Assembly: GCA_913045225.1 (NCBI GenBank)
Contig: CAJWPC010000004.1
Coordinates: 90,626 to 154,625 of the forward strand
DNA length: 64,000 nucleotides
Origin: an uncultured Rhodobiaceae bacterium
Lineage (GTDB): Bacteria > Pseudomonadota > Alphaproteobacteria > Rhizobiales > TMED25
Direction: 5' to 3'
Positions within the stretch are counted from its first letter, which is position 1. Every line of letters starts with the position of its first letter. The notes beneath the pieces are model-generated. The model searched no databases. It was not told the DNA's origin and was given only the letters and a program-made list of their open reading frames with translations. This document shows positions 36,178 through 44,479 of this stretch, in pieces. The position numbers were made by a program, and so were the translations under genes.

Positions 36178-37476
36178 TTGTCAGAAAAAATAGCGGTAAT
36201 TGGAGGTGGCATATCAGGCTTATCTGCGGCATGGCACTTATCTAAATATAAAAAGGTGACACTATACGAAAAAAATAGCTATTTTGGCGGTCACGCGCAT
36301 ACTGTTACACTAAAAGACCCGAATAAACTTAATGTATCATTAGATGTTGGGTTTATGGTTTTCAATGAAGCTAATTATCCTAACTTAATAAAATTTTTTG
36401 ATCTACTTGGCGTTAATAAACATCACTCTAACATGAGCTTTTCAATGTCAGATGAAATTTTAAATTATGAATATTCAGGCTCCGGATTAAGTGGTTATTT
36501 TGGGCAAAGATCTAATCTCATAAGTAAACAACACTGGCAGCAATTATTCGCCATTATTAAATTCTACTCAAATGCTAAAAAATCAATAAAAAGATATGCA
36601 AAATCAACTTCACTGAAGGATTTTCTTATGTACGAGAATTACCCAACCTTCTTTATTCACAATCATATTATTCCAATGTGTAGTGCGATTTGGTCTTGTG
36701 ATCCCGAAAATATGCTAGAGTACCCAGCGCATGACTTTGTAAATTTCTTTATTAATCACGGGCTATTTAAATTATCAAATCGACCTGTTTGGTCATCTGT
36801 TGATGGAGGTAGTAAAAAATATGTAGAGGCGATTATTAAATCATCGGTCTTTCAAAAAAAAATTAAGTCAGACATTAAGAAAATTGAAAAAGTGGGTAAT
36901 AATTTTAGAATCACAAATGATGATGATGAAAGTTTAGAGTTTGATAAAATCGTTCTTGCAAACCAAGCTCATGAAAGCAAAAAATTGATAGAAAGCTGTG
37001 ACAAGCAACTCGCAAAGCTTTTAGATAGTTTTAAATACCAACAAAATATTGGCTATCTGCACTCTGATCCGAGTCAAATGCCACGTAATGTAAAATTGTG
37101 GTCTAGTTGGAATTATACTCGTAAAATAAAAACGAATAGTATGAAACTCTCAATGACTTATTGGCTAAATAGTATTCAAAGACTGAATACTGAAACAAAT
37201 TTTTTCCTAACATTAAATCCTGAAAAAAAGATATCCGATAGAGAAATGCACAAGGAGATAATCTTCACGCATCCAATATTTAATCTTAATAATAAAGAGA
37301 TAAAAAAACAGATATTGGCGAGGCAAGGACAAAATAATATATGGGTTTGCGGAAGTTTTCTTGGGTATGGATTTCATGAAGATGGCATACAAAGCGGTCT
37401 GCTAGTTGCCGAAAATATTACAAAAAAGAACAGACCGTGGACAATAGAGAAAAGCTGGAATAGGATAGCGGTGTAA
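36178..37476 (+). CDS. FAD-dependent oxidoreductase (amine oxidase-like)
   Basis: A 432-aa flavoprotein. The N-terminal dinucleotide fold reads IAVIGGGISGLSAAWHLSK, followed by VTLYEKNSYFGGHAHTV, and the C terminus has WVCGSFLGYGFHEDGIQSGL, the FAD-pyrophosphate segment. It belongs to the NAD(P)-binding amine-oxidase-like family that accompanies DUF1365 and CFA-synthase-like genes. The start is TTG at 36178; no ATG fits, and GAAGG lies 8 bases before it. It begins the plus-strand operon FAD-DUF1365-methyltransferase. It probably acts on membrane lipids or fatty acids in that context. Confidence 0.88.
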   Translation: MSEKIAVIGGGISGLSAAWHLSKYKKVTLYEKNSYFGGHAHTVTLKDPNKLNVSLDVGFMVFNEANYPNLIKFFDLLGVNKHHSNMSFSMSDEILNYEYSGSGLSGYFGQRSNLISKQHWQQLFAIIKFYSNAKKSIKRYAKSTSLKDFLMYENYPTFFIHNHIIPMCSAIWSCDPENMLEYPAHDFVNFFINHGLFKLSNRPVWSSVDGGSKKYVEAIIKSSVFQKKIKSDIKKIEKVGNNFRITNDDDESLEFDKIVLANQAHESKKLIESCDKQLAKLLDSFKYQQNIGYLHSDPSQMPRNVKLWSSWNYTRKIKTNSMKLSMTYWLNSIQRLNTETNFFLTLNPEKKISDREMHKEIIFTHPIFNLNNKEIKKQILARQGQNNIWVCGSFLGYGFHEDGIQSGLLVAENITKKNRPWTIEKSWNRIAV

Positions 37477-37497
37477 TTAATCATATGATCTAATTTA

Positions 37498-38274
37498 ATG
37501 ATTAAAAATAATATATTAATAGGTAAAGTAGTCCATAAACGCCTAAGTCCCATAAGACACAAGCTAGCATATAGTGTTTTTGCACTAATGCTTGATTGTG
37601 ATGATTTTAATAACTTGAGAAAAAAAACAAATTTACTTTCCTATAACAAATTTAATTTATTTAGTATTTACGACAAAGATCATGGCAATGGTGGACCCAT
37701 TAAAGATTTTCTTGAGGAGATCAAAAATAATGTGATCACAAAAAAACCAGTAGTATGCTTCTCTATGATTGCCTATCCCCGTGTCTTTGGTTATGTATTT
37801 AATCCTATAACGGTCTATCTTGGCTACAACAAAGAAAAACAAATAGAGTTAGTAATTTACGAGGTAAATAATACTTTTGGTCAAAGGGTCATTTATGTCA
37901 TTCCAGCGGCACTCAAAACAGGGGAAATTATCTATCAGAAGTGTGATAAGAAATTATTTATTTCACCCTTCAATGATGGGGATGGAATGTATACATTCCA
38001 TATCAGGAATAATTCAAATTTATTTCAAATCGGGATAAATCTACATGCGAGAGGTCAGCCAATACTTATCGCTCACTTTACAGGAGAAAAACTTGAGTAT
38101 ACAAATTATAACCTAATAAAAAGCCTCACAAAGAATTTATTCCTGACATTAAAAGTCATACTTGCGATCCATTATGAGGCACTAAAATTGTTTTTTAAAG
38201 GAATGAGCTTTAAAAAGAAGCCGGAAGCTCCTAAATTACAGATATGCTACATAAAAAATAATGATACTAACTAG
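37498..38274 (+). CDS. DUF1365 domain protein
   Basis: A 258-aa protein. The family hallmarks are GKVVHKRLSPIRHKLAYSVF at the start, the FNPITVYLGYN and VNNTFGQRVIY segments in the middle, and a C-terminal IHYEALKLFFKG. Its chemistry is unproven; it consistently accompanies FAD oxidoreductase and CFA-like methyltransferase genes and is thought to take part in fatty-acid or lipid modification. It follows the FAD gene after 21 bp and overlaps the methyltransferase gene by 14 bp if the earlier start is used. Confidence 0.9.
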   Translation: MIKNNILIGKVVHKRLSPIRHKLAYSVFALMLDCDDFNNLRKKTNLLSYNKFNLFSIYDKDHGNGGPIKDFLEEIKNNVITKKPVVCFSMIAYPRVFGYVFNPITVYLGYNKEKQIELVIYEVNNTFGQRVIYVIPAALKTGEIIYQKCDKKLFISPFNDGDGMYTFHIRNNSNLFQIGINLHARGQPILIAHFTGEKLEYTNYNLIKSLTKNLFLTLKVILAIHYEALKLFFKGMSFKKKPEAPKLQICYIKNNDTN

Positions 38275-39442
38275 ATTTGCAATGCTAAAAAGTTACTTTA
38301 AAAAATTATTTAACTGGGAACCAAATGGTTCTTTAAAAATTATTTTTCCAGATAATACAGATTACGTAATTGGATCCGTTAATTCTGATCTAACGATTAA
38401 ATTGAATAATTACAGGATTGTGTGGAACTACTTTACAAGCGGACCAAATGCTTTCGGTGATTGTTATGTAAATGGAGATATTGAGTGCTCCGATCTGACG
38501 CAATTTTTTATCTTTTATCTGAGAAATAAACAAAAATTCGATAAAATGACTCCCCTCAAAATATTTAGATTTAATATTTCTTATGTTTTGCATTTATTAA
38601 GATGGAACAGTTTAAGGGGGGCAAGAAAGAATATAAGAGCCCACTATGATATGGGAAACAATTTTTTTAGCGAATGGCTTGATGACAAAATGCAGTACTC
38701 AAGTGCACATTTTGACAGTAAACAAATTACACTGGAACAAGCACAAGAGAATAAATTCAAAAAAATAAATTCATATTTAGATATCAAGAATAATGAGAAA
38801 GTACTGGAAATTGGCTGTGGTTGGGGTACTTTATCTCAATATTTATTTGAGAATAATACTATTAATATTGACGCAATTACAATCTCCGAAGAACAACTAA
38901 AATATGCAAGAGAATTAAACATCACAAAAAAATTAGCAGATTGTAATTTCAAACTTGAAGATTACAGAAAAACAAATAGTAAATATAATAAGATTGTATC
39001 CGTCGAAATGATTGAAGCAGTTGGAAGTAAATATCTTCCAATTTATATTGAAACAATCAAGAAATGCCTTCAAAAAGATGGTCATGCAATAATTCAGGGT
39101 ATAACAATCGCCGACGAAAGATTCACTGAATATAGTCGGCAAGTTGATTTTATTCAAAAATATATCTTCCCCGGAGGTTTCTTACCAAGTAAGAAACTAC
39201 TGGAAAAAATTGCAGAAACAAAACAACTTCAAATCGAAGTTCTTGAGGACTTCAATCAATCTTATGTAAAAACGTTATCCATGTGGAGGGAGAAATTTAA
39301 TAAAAAATGGCCCCGCATTAAAAGTTTAGGTTATGACGATAGATTTAAGAGAATTTGGAATTACTATCTGTCATATTGCGAAGCAGGCTTTTGTGAAGAC
39401 TCAATTCAAATCAGTATATTTAAATTAAGTCATATGAAGTAA
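38261..39442 (+). CDS. Cyclopropane-fatty-acyl-phospholipid synthase family methyltransferase
   Basis: A 393-aa SAM-dependent methyltransferase of the CFA family. The SAM-binding motif is VLEIGCGWGTLSQYL near residue 180, with YDMGNNFFSEWLDDKMQYSSAHF before it and QGITIADERF and YIFPGGFLPS later. It modifies unsaturated phospholipid acyl chains at the membrane, by cyclopropanation or by methyl addition on the way to furan fatty acids. The start may instead be ATG 38282. It is the third gene of the FAD-DUF1365-CFA operon in the RpoE-ChrR neighbourhood. Confidence 0.92.
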   Translation: MILTRFAMLKSYFKKLFNWEPNGSLKIIFPDNTDYVIGSVNSDLTIKLNNYRIVWNYFTSGPNAFGDCYVNGDIECSDLTQFFIFYLRNKQKFDKMTPLKIFRFNISYVLHLLRWNSLRGARKNIRAHYDMGNNFFSEWLDDKMQYSSAHFDSKQITLEQAQENKFKKINSYLDIKNNEKVLEIGCGWGTLSQYLFENNTINIDAITISEEQLKYARELNITKKLADCNFKLEDYRKTNSKYNKIVSVEMIEAVGSKYLPIYIETIKKCLQKDGHAIIQGITIADERFTEYSRQVDFIQKYIFPGGFLPSKKLLEKIAETKQLQIEVLEDFNQSYVKTLSMWREKFNKKWPRIKSLGYDDRFKRIWNYYLSYCEAGFCEDSIQISIFKLSHMK

Positions 39443-39445
39443 AGA

Positions 39446-40207
39446 CTAACTTTTCCAAACAAGCTTTCTTATAATGTAGAAATATAGAGTATTTGGCAGT
39501 ATCCTCAGAAATTTTATAAAAAATGTAAACATAAATGGAAAAGCAACCTCATATTTTAATTTTACAAGATCTCTTATTATCTTCCTAGCAGCGAATTCAA
39601 CAGAGACCATACTAGGCATTCGAAATTTGTTCACCTTAGTGGCATCAGTATCAACGAATCCAGGGTTGATAATGGATATATTGATACCAAGGGGGCTTAA
39701 CTCTGATCTCATAATTTCAACAAGATTAATCAAGGCTGCCTTAGTCGGGCTATAAGCAACGGAATTTGGAAGGCCCCTATACCCTGCAACAGATGACATT
39801 ATTGCAATATGACCTTTTTTTCTTTCTATCATTCGCGGTAGAATTACTGAAAGGCAATTAATTACGCCAAAGTAATTGGTATCCATTGAATCTATGATAT
39901 CTTGATGCTTTTCGTCGATTTTATCAAGCGTAAACAGACGACTAACTCCAGCATTAAGTATTACAAGATCCGGAAAATTACCATCTTCAAAAAAAAATTT
40001 AGTTTTTTTTCGTACGTCTTTGATTTTTGATACGTCCAAATTAATGGAGTGTATATTATTGTTTATACTGCTTAAAATTTGAAGTTCATCAAAACGCCTT
40101 GCTGATGCATAAATCTCTACATTCTGACTTGCTAATTGTATAGCTAGTTCGCGACCGATGCCAGAACTAGCACCAGTTATCCATACTGACTTCCAAGGAA
40201 GAGGCAT
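39446..40207 (-). CDS. Short-chain dehydrogenase/reductase in the rpoE-chrR operon
   Basis: A 253-aa SDR. The cofactor loop is WITGASSGIGREL, NAGVSRLF stands at the NNAG position, the catalytic serine is in MSSVAGYRG, and YSPTKAALINL gives Tyr-x3-Lys. The C-terminal 30 residues are hydrophobic (FMFTFFIKFLRILPNTLYFY), which suggests membrane association. Its ATG immediately follows the chrR stop (TAG|ATG), so it is the third cistron of rpoE-chrR-SDR. An SDR in this position is usual in RpoE-ChrR loci. Confidence 0.9.
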   Translation of the reverse strand: MPLPWKSVWITGASSGIGRELAIQLASQNVEIYASARRFDELQILSSINNNIHSINLDVSKIKDVRKKTKFFFEDGNFPDLVILNAGVSRLFTLDKIDEKHQDIIDSMDTNYFGVINCLSVILPRMIERKKGHIAIMSSVAGYRGLPNSVAYSPTKAALINLVEIMRSELSPLGINISIINPGFVDTDATKVNKFRMPSMVSVEFAARKIIRDLVKLKYEVAFPFMFTFFIKFLRILPNTLYFYIIRKLVWKS

Positions 40208-40864
40208 CTATATACGTGCGATAGACTGAAATATATTTGCAATGAAGCTATTGAAAATTAATGGGCCATCAGTTGCAATTACACAAACACAATCTTCGTG
40301 TGATGTCACAATTGGCTCGTGTTTTGAGGTGTGATCGTGGTCTGCAATATCACCGGCCATATATCTTCCATTTTCATCATCAAAGGAACCTTTGAGAACG
40401 AGCGTTAACTCGCTGCCAAGGTGACTGTGCTCGGGAATTTTCTTTTTAGATTTGATTTTTAGAAATGTTAGATGTTTGTTTTCTTTTTGATCTATTTTTA
40501 CAGAGCATTTTTTTATTCCCGGCGCTAAAAACGACCACTTCAGACTGCTCAGATCACTGCCTATGTATCTTTGCAGGGAGACAGGAACTTCGCTGCTTTT
40601 ATCAAAAATTTCTTTTTCACTGATTTGCGTTTCTTTGTTTTTTGAGACTTCAAGTTTATCTAGGAACATAGCGTAAGAGTTAGTATCAAGTTCTGTATTA
40701 TCTATTTCCTCTAAAAAACTCCCACCCATTTCATGACACCGATCGATATTTTTTTTACAATGTCCACACTTTTCAATGTGTGATGATACAAGCAATGCAA
40801 AAGATTTACTGAGTGCGCCACTAGAGTATGAGATTATTGTTGCGAGATCGGGGCAGTTCTTCAT
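40208..40864 (-). CDS. chrR: Zinc-binding anti-sigma factor ChrR
   Basis: A 218-aa two-domain anti-sigma factor that holds RpoE inactive until singlet oxygen or organic hydroperoxide triggers its loss. The N-terminal zinc domain has H29, C33 and C36 in SSHIEKCGHC; the fourth ligand position, His6 in R. sphaeroides ChrR, appears to be Cys4 here, with the same 25-residue spacing. The C-terminal cupin keeps the metal set in EHSHLGSELTLVLKG and KHEPIV. The start overlaps the rpoE stop as ATGA. The identification is strong from domain order, position and the conserved end PLIFNSF. Confidence 0.94.
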   Translation of the reverse strand: MKNCPDLATIISYSSGALSKSFALLVSSHIEKCGHCKKNIDRCHEMGGSFLEEIDNTELDTNSYAMFLDKLEVSKNKETQISEKEIFDKSSEVPVSLQRYIGSDLSSLKWSFLAPGIKKCSVKIDQKENKHLTFLKIKSKKKIPEHSHLGSELTLVLKGSFDDENGRYMAGDIADHDHTSKHEPIVTSHEDCVCVIATDGPLIFNSFIANIFQSIARI

Positions 40865-41409
40865 GCGGTTATGTCCTTTAAATTATCTTTCATTTTCTGA
40901 TAGGCTAGCCTCATTCTTGACTTTACTGTCCCAATAGGGATATTCAACTCGACCGCAATTTCGTCTTGCGTCATATCATTTATAAATGAGAGTTCTATCA
41001 CTTTTCTTTGTTTTTCAGGCAATAAATTAATAGCGTTCTTCACCTGTTCAGTTAAAGATTTACGTTCGACTATATCTTGGCTATTTTCATTATCGGATGG
41101 AATATCAATTTCCGAAATATCCGTATAAGGTTGTGATGATTTTTTTCGTAGTAAATCAATTCTGTTATTTCTTGCGATTGTGTAAATCCACGAGCTGAAG
41201 GATCCTTTTTCTGGATTATACAAGTGGATTTTATCCCAAATGTTAATCATTGTGTCGTGCATTATATCCTCCGCGAGTGTAACATCTGCACCATTTCTCA
41301 CCAATAATGACTTGATTTTAGGTGCATAGAAGTTAAAAATGATTTCAAAGTCTTTCTTTTTCTTCTCAGCTTGAAACTTCTTAATAAAATCCTTGTTTAT
41401 TTCAACCAT
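40861..41409 (-). CDS. rpoE: ECF RNA polymerase sigma factor RpoE (ChrR-type group)
   Basis: A 182-aa extracytoplasmic-function sigma factor. Region 2 is seen as AEDIMHDTMINIWDKIHLYNPEKGSFSSWIYTIARN, quoted here in parts as AEDIMHDTMINIWDK and SFSSWIYTIARNNRIDLLR, and region 4 as LPEKQRKVIELSFINDMTQ with IPIGTVKSRMRLAY. It should direct transcription of singlet-oxygen response genes when freed from ChrR. I start at ATG 41409; an ATG at 41448 would add a 13-residue CYIDSCAKKYVT extension with no family support. The gene is first in the operon with chrR and an SDR. Confidence 0.94.
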   Translation of the reverse strand: MVEINKDFIKKFQAEKKKKDFEIIFNFYAPKIKSLLVRNGADVTLAEDIMHDTMINIWDKIHLYNPEKGSFSSWIYTIARNNRIDLLRKKSSQPYTDISEIDIPSDNENSQDIVERKSLTEQVKNAINLLPEKQRKVIELSFINDMTQDEIAVELNIPIGTVKSRMRLAYQKMKDNLKDITA

Positions 41410-41482
41410 TGTTACATATTTTTTTGCACATGAATCAATGTAACACATATTAAACGTGCACCTCTAGTAAATAGTTTAAAGT

Positions 41483-41512
41483 TTTATATTTTTTTACTGA
41501 TTATTATAATCA
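41483..41512 (-). promoter_or_regulatory. Candidate autoregulatory RpoE promoter for rpoE-chrR
   Basis: On the minus strand TGATTA (41512-41507) and TATAAA (41488-41483) are 18 bases apart, 74 bp before the rpoE start. They match TGATCC-N18-TAWRTA in 4 and 5 of 6 bases respectively. AT-richness makes chance matches common. RpoE is autoregulated in relatives, so a site here is expected. Confidence 0.3.
41498..41512. promoter_or_regulatory. 15-bp perfect palindrome between rpoE and the divergent SDR
   Basis: TGATTAT-T-ATAATCA is a perfect inverted repeat of 7-bp arms around one base, lying in the 126-bp divergent region between rpoE and the plus-strand SDR gene. Such a palindrome could be an operator for a dimeric regulator, or part of promoter elements for either direction. 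It is AT-rich, so chance is not excluded. Confidence 0.35.
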
Positions 41513-41535
41513 TTATAGTAAGATATTAGTAAATC

Positions 41536-42273
41536 ATGATAAATATTGAAAATAAAAACATTTTTAGCAAAGCAAAAGTTGCCATTATTGGTGCAAGTGG
41601 GGGCATAGGCTCGACAATATCTAAACAAGTTCGAGCATTGGACCGTGAAAATATAATTATCGAAATTGTCCGACAAAAGTCGAAAAAGAGTCAGTTTGAA
41701 ATGGATATGCTAGACGAGCATTCAGTGGCAAAATGTGCGGAGGAGATTAGGAATAAATATGGTAGTTTAGATATCGTATTGAACACGACAGGATTGCTTC
41801 ATACAAAAAATTATTCGCCAGAAAGAACCTTTAGAGAGATTAATCTTGATTATTTACAAGAAGTATTCCAGGTTAATACCTACATTCCATTTTTAGTTTC
41901 TAAGTATTTTGCGCCCATACTCACAAAAGAAAGTGCTTCAATTATCGCTTTCATGTCAGCAAGGTTAGGAAGTATATCTGATAACAAACTCGGGGGCTGG
42001 TACAGTTACAGATCTTCAAAGACTGCACTAAACATGCTTATCAAGACTCTGTCAATCGAACTTTCATATAGTAATAAGAATGCAATTTGTGTGGGACTAC
42101 ACCCTGGCACGGTTGATACTCAACTATCGAAACCATTTACTCAGAAAATAAAGAATAAGAAAGTCTTCACAAAAGAAGAAGCAGCAGAGTACTTAATTAA
42201 AGCGCTAAACAATATTGATCACAAAGATACTGGCAATATTATTGACTGGCGTGGTGAAGCTGTTCCATACTAA
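41536..42273 (+). CDS. Short-chain dehydrogenase (C-factor/CsgA-like)
   Basis: A 245-aa SDR with the cofactor loop VAIIGASGGIGSTI, NTTGLLHT at the NNAG position, the serine in MSARLGSISDN, and YRSSKTALNMLIKTL for Tyr-x3-Lys. The HPGTVDTQLSKPF segment near the C terminus is typical of the C-factor-like group. It diverges from rpoE across 126 bp and may be part of the same regulon, as similar SDRs sit in RpoE-ChrR regions. No clear ribosome site precedes its ATG. Confidence 0.87.
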   Translation: MINIENKNIFSKAKVAIIGASGGIGSTISKQVRALDRENIIIEIVRQKSKKSQFEMDMLDEHSVAKCAEEIRNKYGSLDIVLNTTGLLHTKNYSPERTFREINLDYLQEVFQVNTYIPFLVSKYFAPILTKESASIIAFMSARLGSISDNKLGGWYSYRSSKTALNMLIKTLSIELSYSNKNAICVGLHPGTVDTQLSKPFTQKIKNKKVFTKEEAAEYLIKALNNIDHKDTGNIIDWRGEAVPY

Positions 42274-42305
42274 ATCTATGATAGGAATAGATTAATCAAC
42301 TCACG

Positions 42306-43334
42306 ATGAATTTAAAAAATAAGAAAATAGCTATATTAGGAACGGGCGCCAACGGTTCTTGTGCAGCTGCGGATATCACAACTGCAGGATATGATGTAAC
42401 GCTAATCGATCAATGGCCAGAGCATGTAAATGCGATGAATATCAATGGGTTAACAATAAATCTGCCAGAAGAGACAAGGAATACCAATGTGAATGCCTAT
42501 CATCTGTGTAATCTGGCTGAATTGAAACAGAGTTTTGACTTCATATTTTTATTTGTGAAAGCCTATGATACACAATGGATCACAAGACTAATTGAGCCAT
42601 ACCTCGCGAATGACGGTATTTTAGTTGGTGTTCAAAATGCTATGACAGCCGAACGTATATCAAAAATTGTTGGTGCAGATAGAACAATAGCATGTGTGGT
42701 AGAATGCTCATCTGAATTATTCATTCCAGGAATCATACAGAGGGATACACCAAATGAAAAAACTTGGTTCGGCATCGGGGCTGAAAAAAATAAGGAAAAT
42801 AACAGGTTAGAAGAAGTTGAAGAAATATTAACTTCAGTTGGTAATGTCGATATCATAGATGACATAATATCTGCAAAATGGATGAAACTAATAATAAATG
42901 CAATGTGTATGGGTCCATTCGCCTCACTCGGATCTAATCTTTATGATGGATTTAGGATCCCGGGCATAAAAGAACTTATCATGAAAATCGGTACAGAGGC
43001 TCTTATGGTTGGTCAAAAACATGGATACAAGATTGTACCAATATTTGGTTTATCAGAAGAACAAATTAATAATTCCAATAATCCAATTGAACTCATGCTG
43101 GATAAATTAATCAAGGATATTGGTCCGAATGCTAGAGACGCAGTTTTACACGATCACATAAAGGGAAGGTACAGTGAGGTTGATGAAATCAATGGATTAG
43201 TAGCAGATTTGGGAAAAGAATATGGTATTGAGACTCCAATTAATCAGGAAATAGTAAACCTTACAAGAGAGATCCATGCTGGTAGACGGTCTCCATCTAT
43301 AGATAATTTGAGTATTCTAAAAAAATATTTCTAA
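42306..43334 (+). CDS. Ketopantoate reductase family (ApbA/PanE-like) oxidoreductase
   Basis: A 342-aa two-domain NADP-dependent reductase. IAILGTGANGSCAAADI is the N-terminal Rossmann loop, FLFVKAYDTQW and GVQNAMTAERI mark the cofactor cleft, and SAKWMKLIINAM carries the catalytic lysine with the Asn. The classical role is ketopantoate to pantoate for coenzyme A, but many paralogues act in other pathways. The longer form (342 vs about 300 aa in E. coli PanE) and the accessory context make it uncertain that this is the biosynthetic enzyme. It overlaps the convergent quinone reductase gene by 4 bp. Confidence 0.82.
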   Translation: MNLKNKKIAILGTGANGSCAAADITTAGYDVTLIDQWPEHVNAMNINGLTINLPEETRNTNVNAYHLCNLAELKQSFDFIFLFVKAYDTQWITRLIEPYLANDGILVGVQNAMTAERISKIVGADRTIACVVECSSELFIPGIIQRDTPNEKTWFGIGAEKNKENNRLEEVEEILTSVGNVDIIDDIISAKWMKLIINAMCMGPFASLGSNLYDGFRIPGIKELIMKIGTEALMVGQKHGYKIVPIFGLSEEQINNSNNPIELMLDKLIKDIGPNARDAVLHDHIKGRYSEVDEINGLVADLGKEYGIETPINQEIVNLTREIHAGRRSPSIDNLSILKKYF

Positions 43335-44320
43335 ACTTTCATCACAATCTGCCCGATCGTTTTCCTAGCCTCGGCATCTTGATGAACGCTGACAATATCA
43401 TCCAGATGATAATCCATATTCAAATTAAGGTTGATGCTGCCATTTTTGATCATTTCAAAAACACTTTCAGCACTCTTTTTACCAATTTCTGGTGAGGTCA
43501 TATAGTTGACCATTGTTGCTCTGTGAATATATGCAGAATTCTTTACTCCGTCCTTTGCGACATCATACAATGGTGGATTACCTGATGCACTGCCAAAACT
43601 AACAACAAGCCCTAACTTCCTTACTACAGAAAGTGAAATATCCCAGGTTGTCTTACCTATTGAGTCATAAACAACATCGACACCTGTACCCTCAGTGATA
43701 GCCATAACTTCTCTTACTATGTCATGATCTTGCATATTAAACACATGCTTGTAGCCTGAATTTTGCGCAAACTTCTCTTTTTCCTTATTACCAACCACAC
43801 CAATTGCTATCGCGCCTATTGAGGCCGCCCACTGACCTGCTATCTGGCCGACACCCCCTGCAGCAGCATTAAATAATATTCTGTCCCCTTTTTGTAGTTT
43901 ATACGTCCTATTGAACAAATATTCCACGGTTCTTCCTTTGGTTAAAATAGCCGCAGCAACTTCTGATCTCATCCAATCTGGAACTATGATTAAATCATCC
44001 GCATTCATTAACCGTGAGTAAGAATAGGAGCCGAGGCCGCTACCACTTCCAGCATATGCGACCCTATCTCCAATATTTAAATTCTCTACACCAGGGCCAA
44101 CTTGTTCGATAACCCCCGACGCCTCTGTTCCAAGAAAACACGGCTTAGATGGGGTTGGGTAAATACCTGAGCGATGATAAACATCAATCATGTTAAATCC
44201 AACAAATTCATGTTTTAATAAAACTTGACCATGGTCAGGATCAGGTAGGCTAACTTCTTCCCATACCATTTGATCTGCATCACCATTTTTATGTAATACG
44301 ACAGCTTTTGTTTTCCTCAT
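43331..44320 (-). CDS. Quinone oxidoreductase (zinc-independent MDR, QOR type)
   Basis: A 329-aa medium-chain reductase without the zinc ligands. FVGFNMIDVYHRSGIYPTPS, FLGTEASGVIEQVGPGVENL and LFNAAAGGVGQIAGQWA (NADPH loop) are characteristic of QOR. It reduces quinones with NADPH as a single-electron or two-electron donor, likely a protective enzyme. I start at ATG 44320, with AGGAG five bases before it; GTG 44326 would overlap that ribosome site. It is divergent from rplU across 159 bp. Confidence 0.88.
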   Translation of the reverse strand: MRKTKAVVLHKNGDADQMVWEEVSLPDPDHGQVLLKHEFVGFNMIDVYHRSGIYPTPSKPCFLGTEASGVIEQVGPGVENLNIGDRVAYAGSGSGLGSYSYSRLMNADDLIIVPDWMRSEVAAAILTKGRTVEYLFNRTYKLQKGDRILFNAAAGGVGQIAGQWAASIGAIAIGVVGNKEKEKFAQNSGYKHVFNMQDHDIVREVMAITEGTGVDVVYDSIGKTTWDISLSVVRKLGLVVSFGSASGNPPLYDVAKDGVKNSAYIHRATMVNYMTSPEIGKKSAESVFEMIKNGSINLNLNMDYHLDDIVSVHQDAEARKTIGQIVMKV

Positions 44321-44396
44321 AATCACTCCTCACTCATAAGTTATATTATGCAGCCCTATAAAGTAGCAAATTTTTTTGCGATTTAACAAAGAAAAG

Positions 44397-44425
44397 TTGA
44401 CTTAGCTTATTTAAGATATTAAATA
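44397..44425 (+). promoter_or_regulatory. Candidate sigma70-type promoter for rplU-rpmA
   Basis: TTGACT (44397-44402) lies 17 bases before TAAATA (44420-44425); with a 16-base spacer the -10 reads TTAAAT. The -35 matches 5 of 6 consensus bases. It would give an rplU leader of about 50 nt. No terminator or attenuator is visible in the leader. Confidence 0.4.
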
Positions 44426-44479
44426 GTGATATTAATTTAAAAATATTCATTAACTAAATTTTTAATTGAAAGAGCTCCA

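Noticed and set aside
41410..41448. Extended RpoE start at 41448 and a TGATTC element at about 41431-41436
   Set aside because: The 13 extra residues do not look like a sigma N terminus, and a promoter there would leave no leader before ATG 41409.
44366..44379. GCAAA/TTTGC hairpin near the rplU and quinone reductase starts
   Set aside because: It looks like a small terminator stem but lies in a divergent promoter region, has a weak 5-bp stem and no T tract after it.
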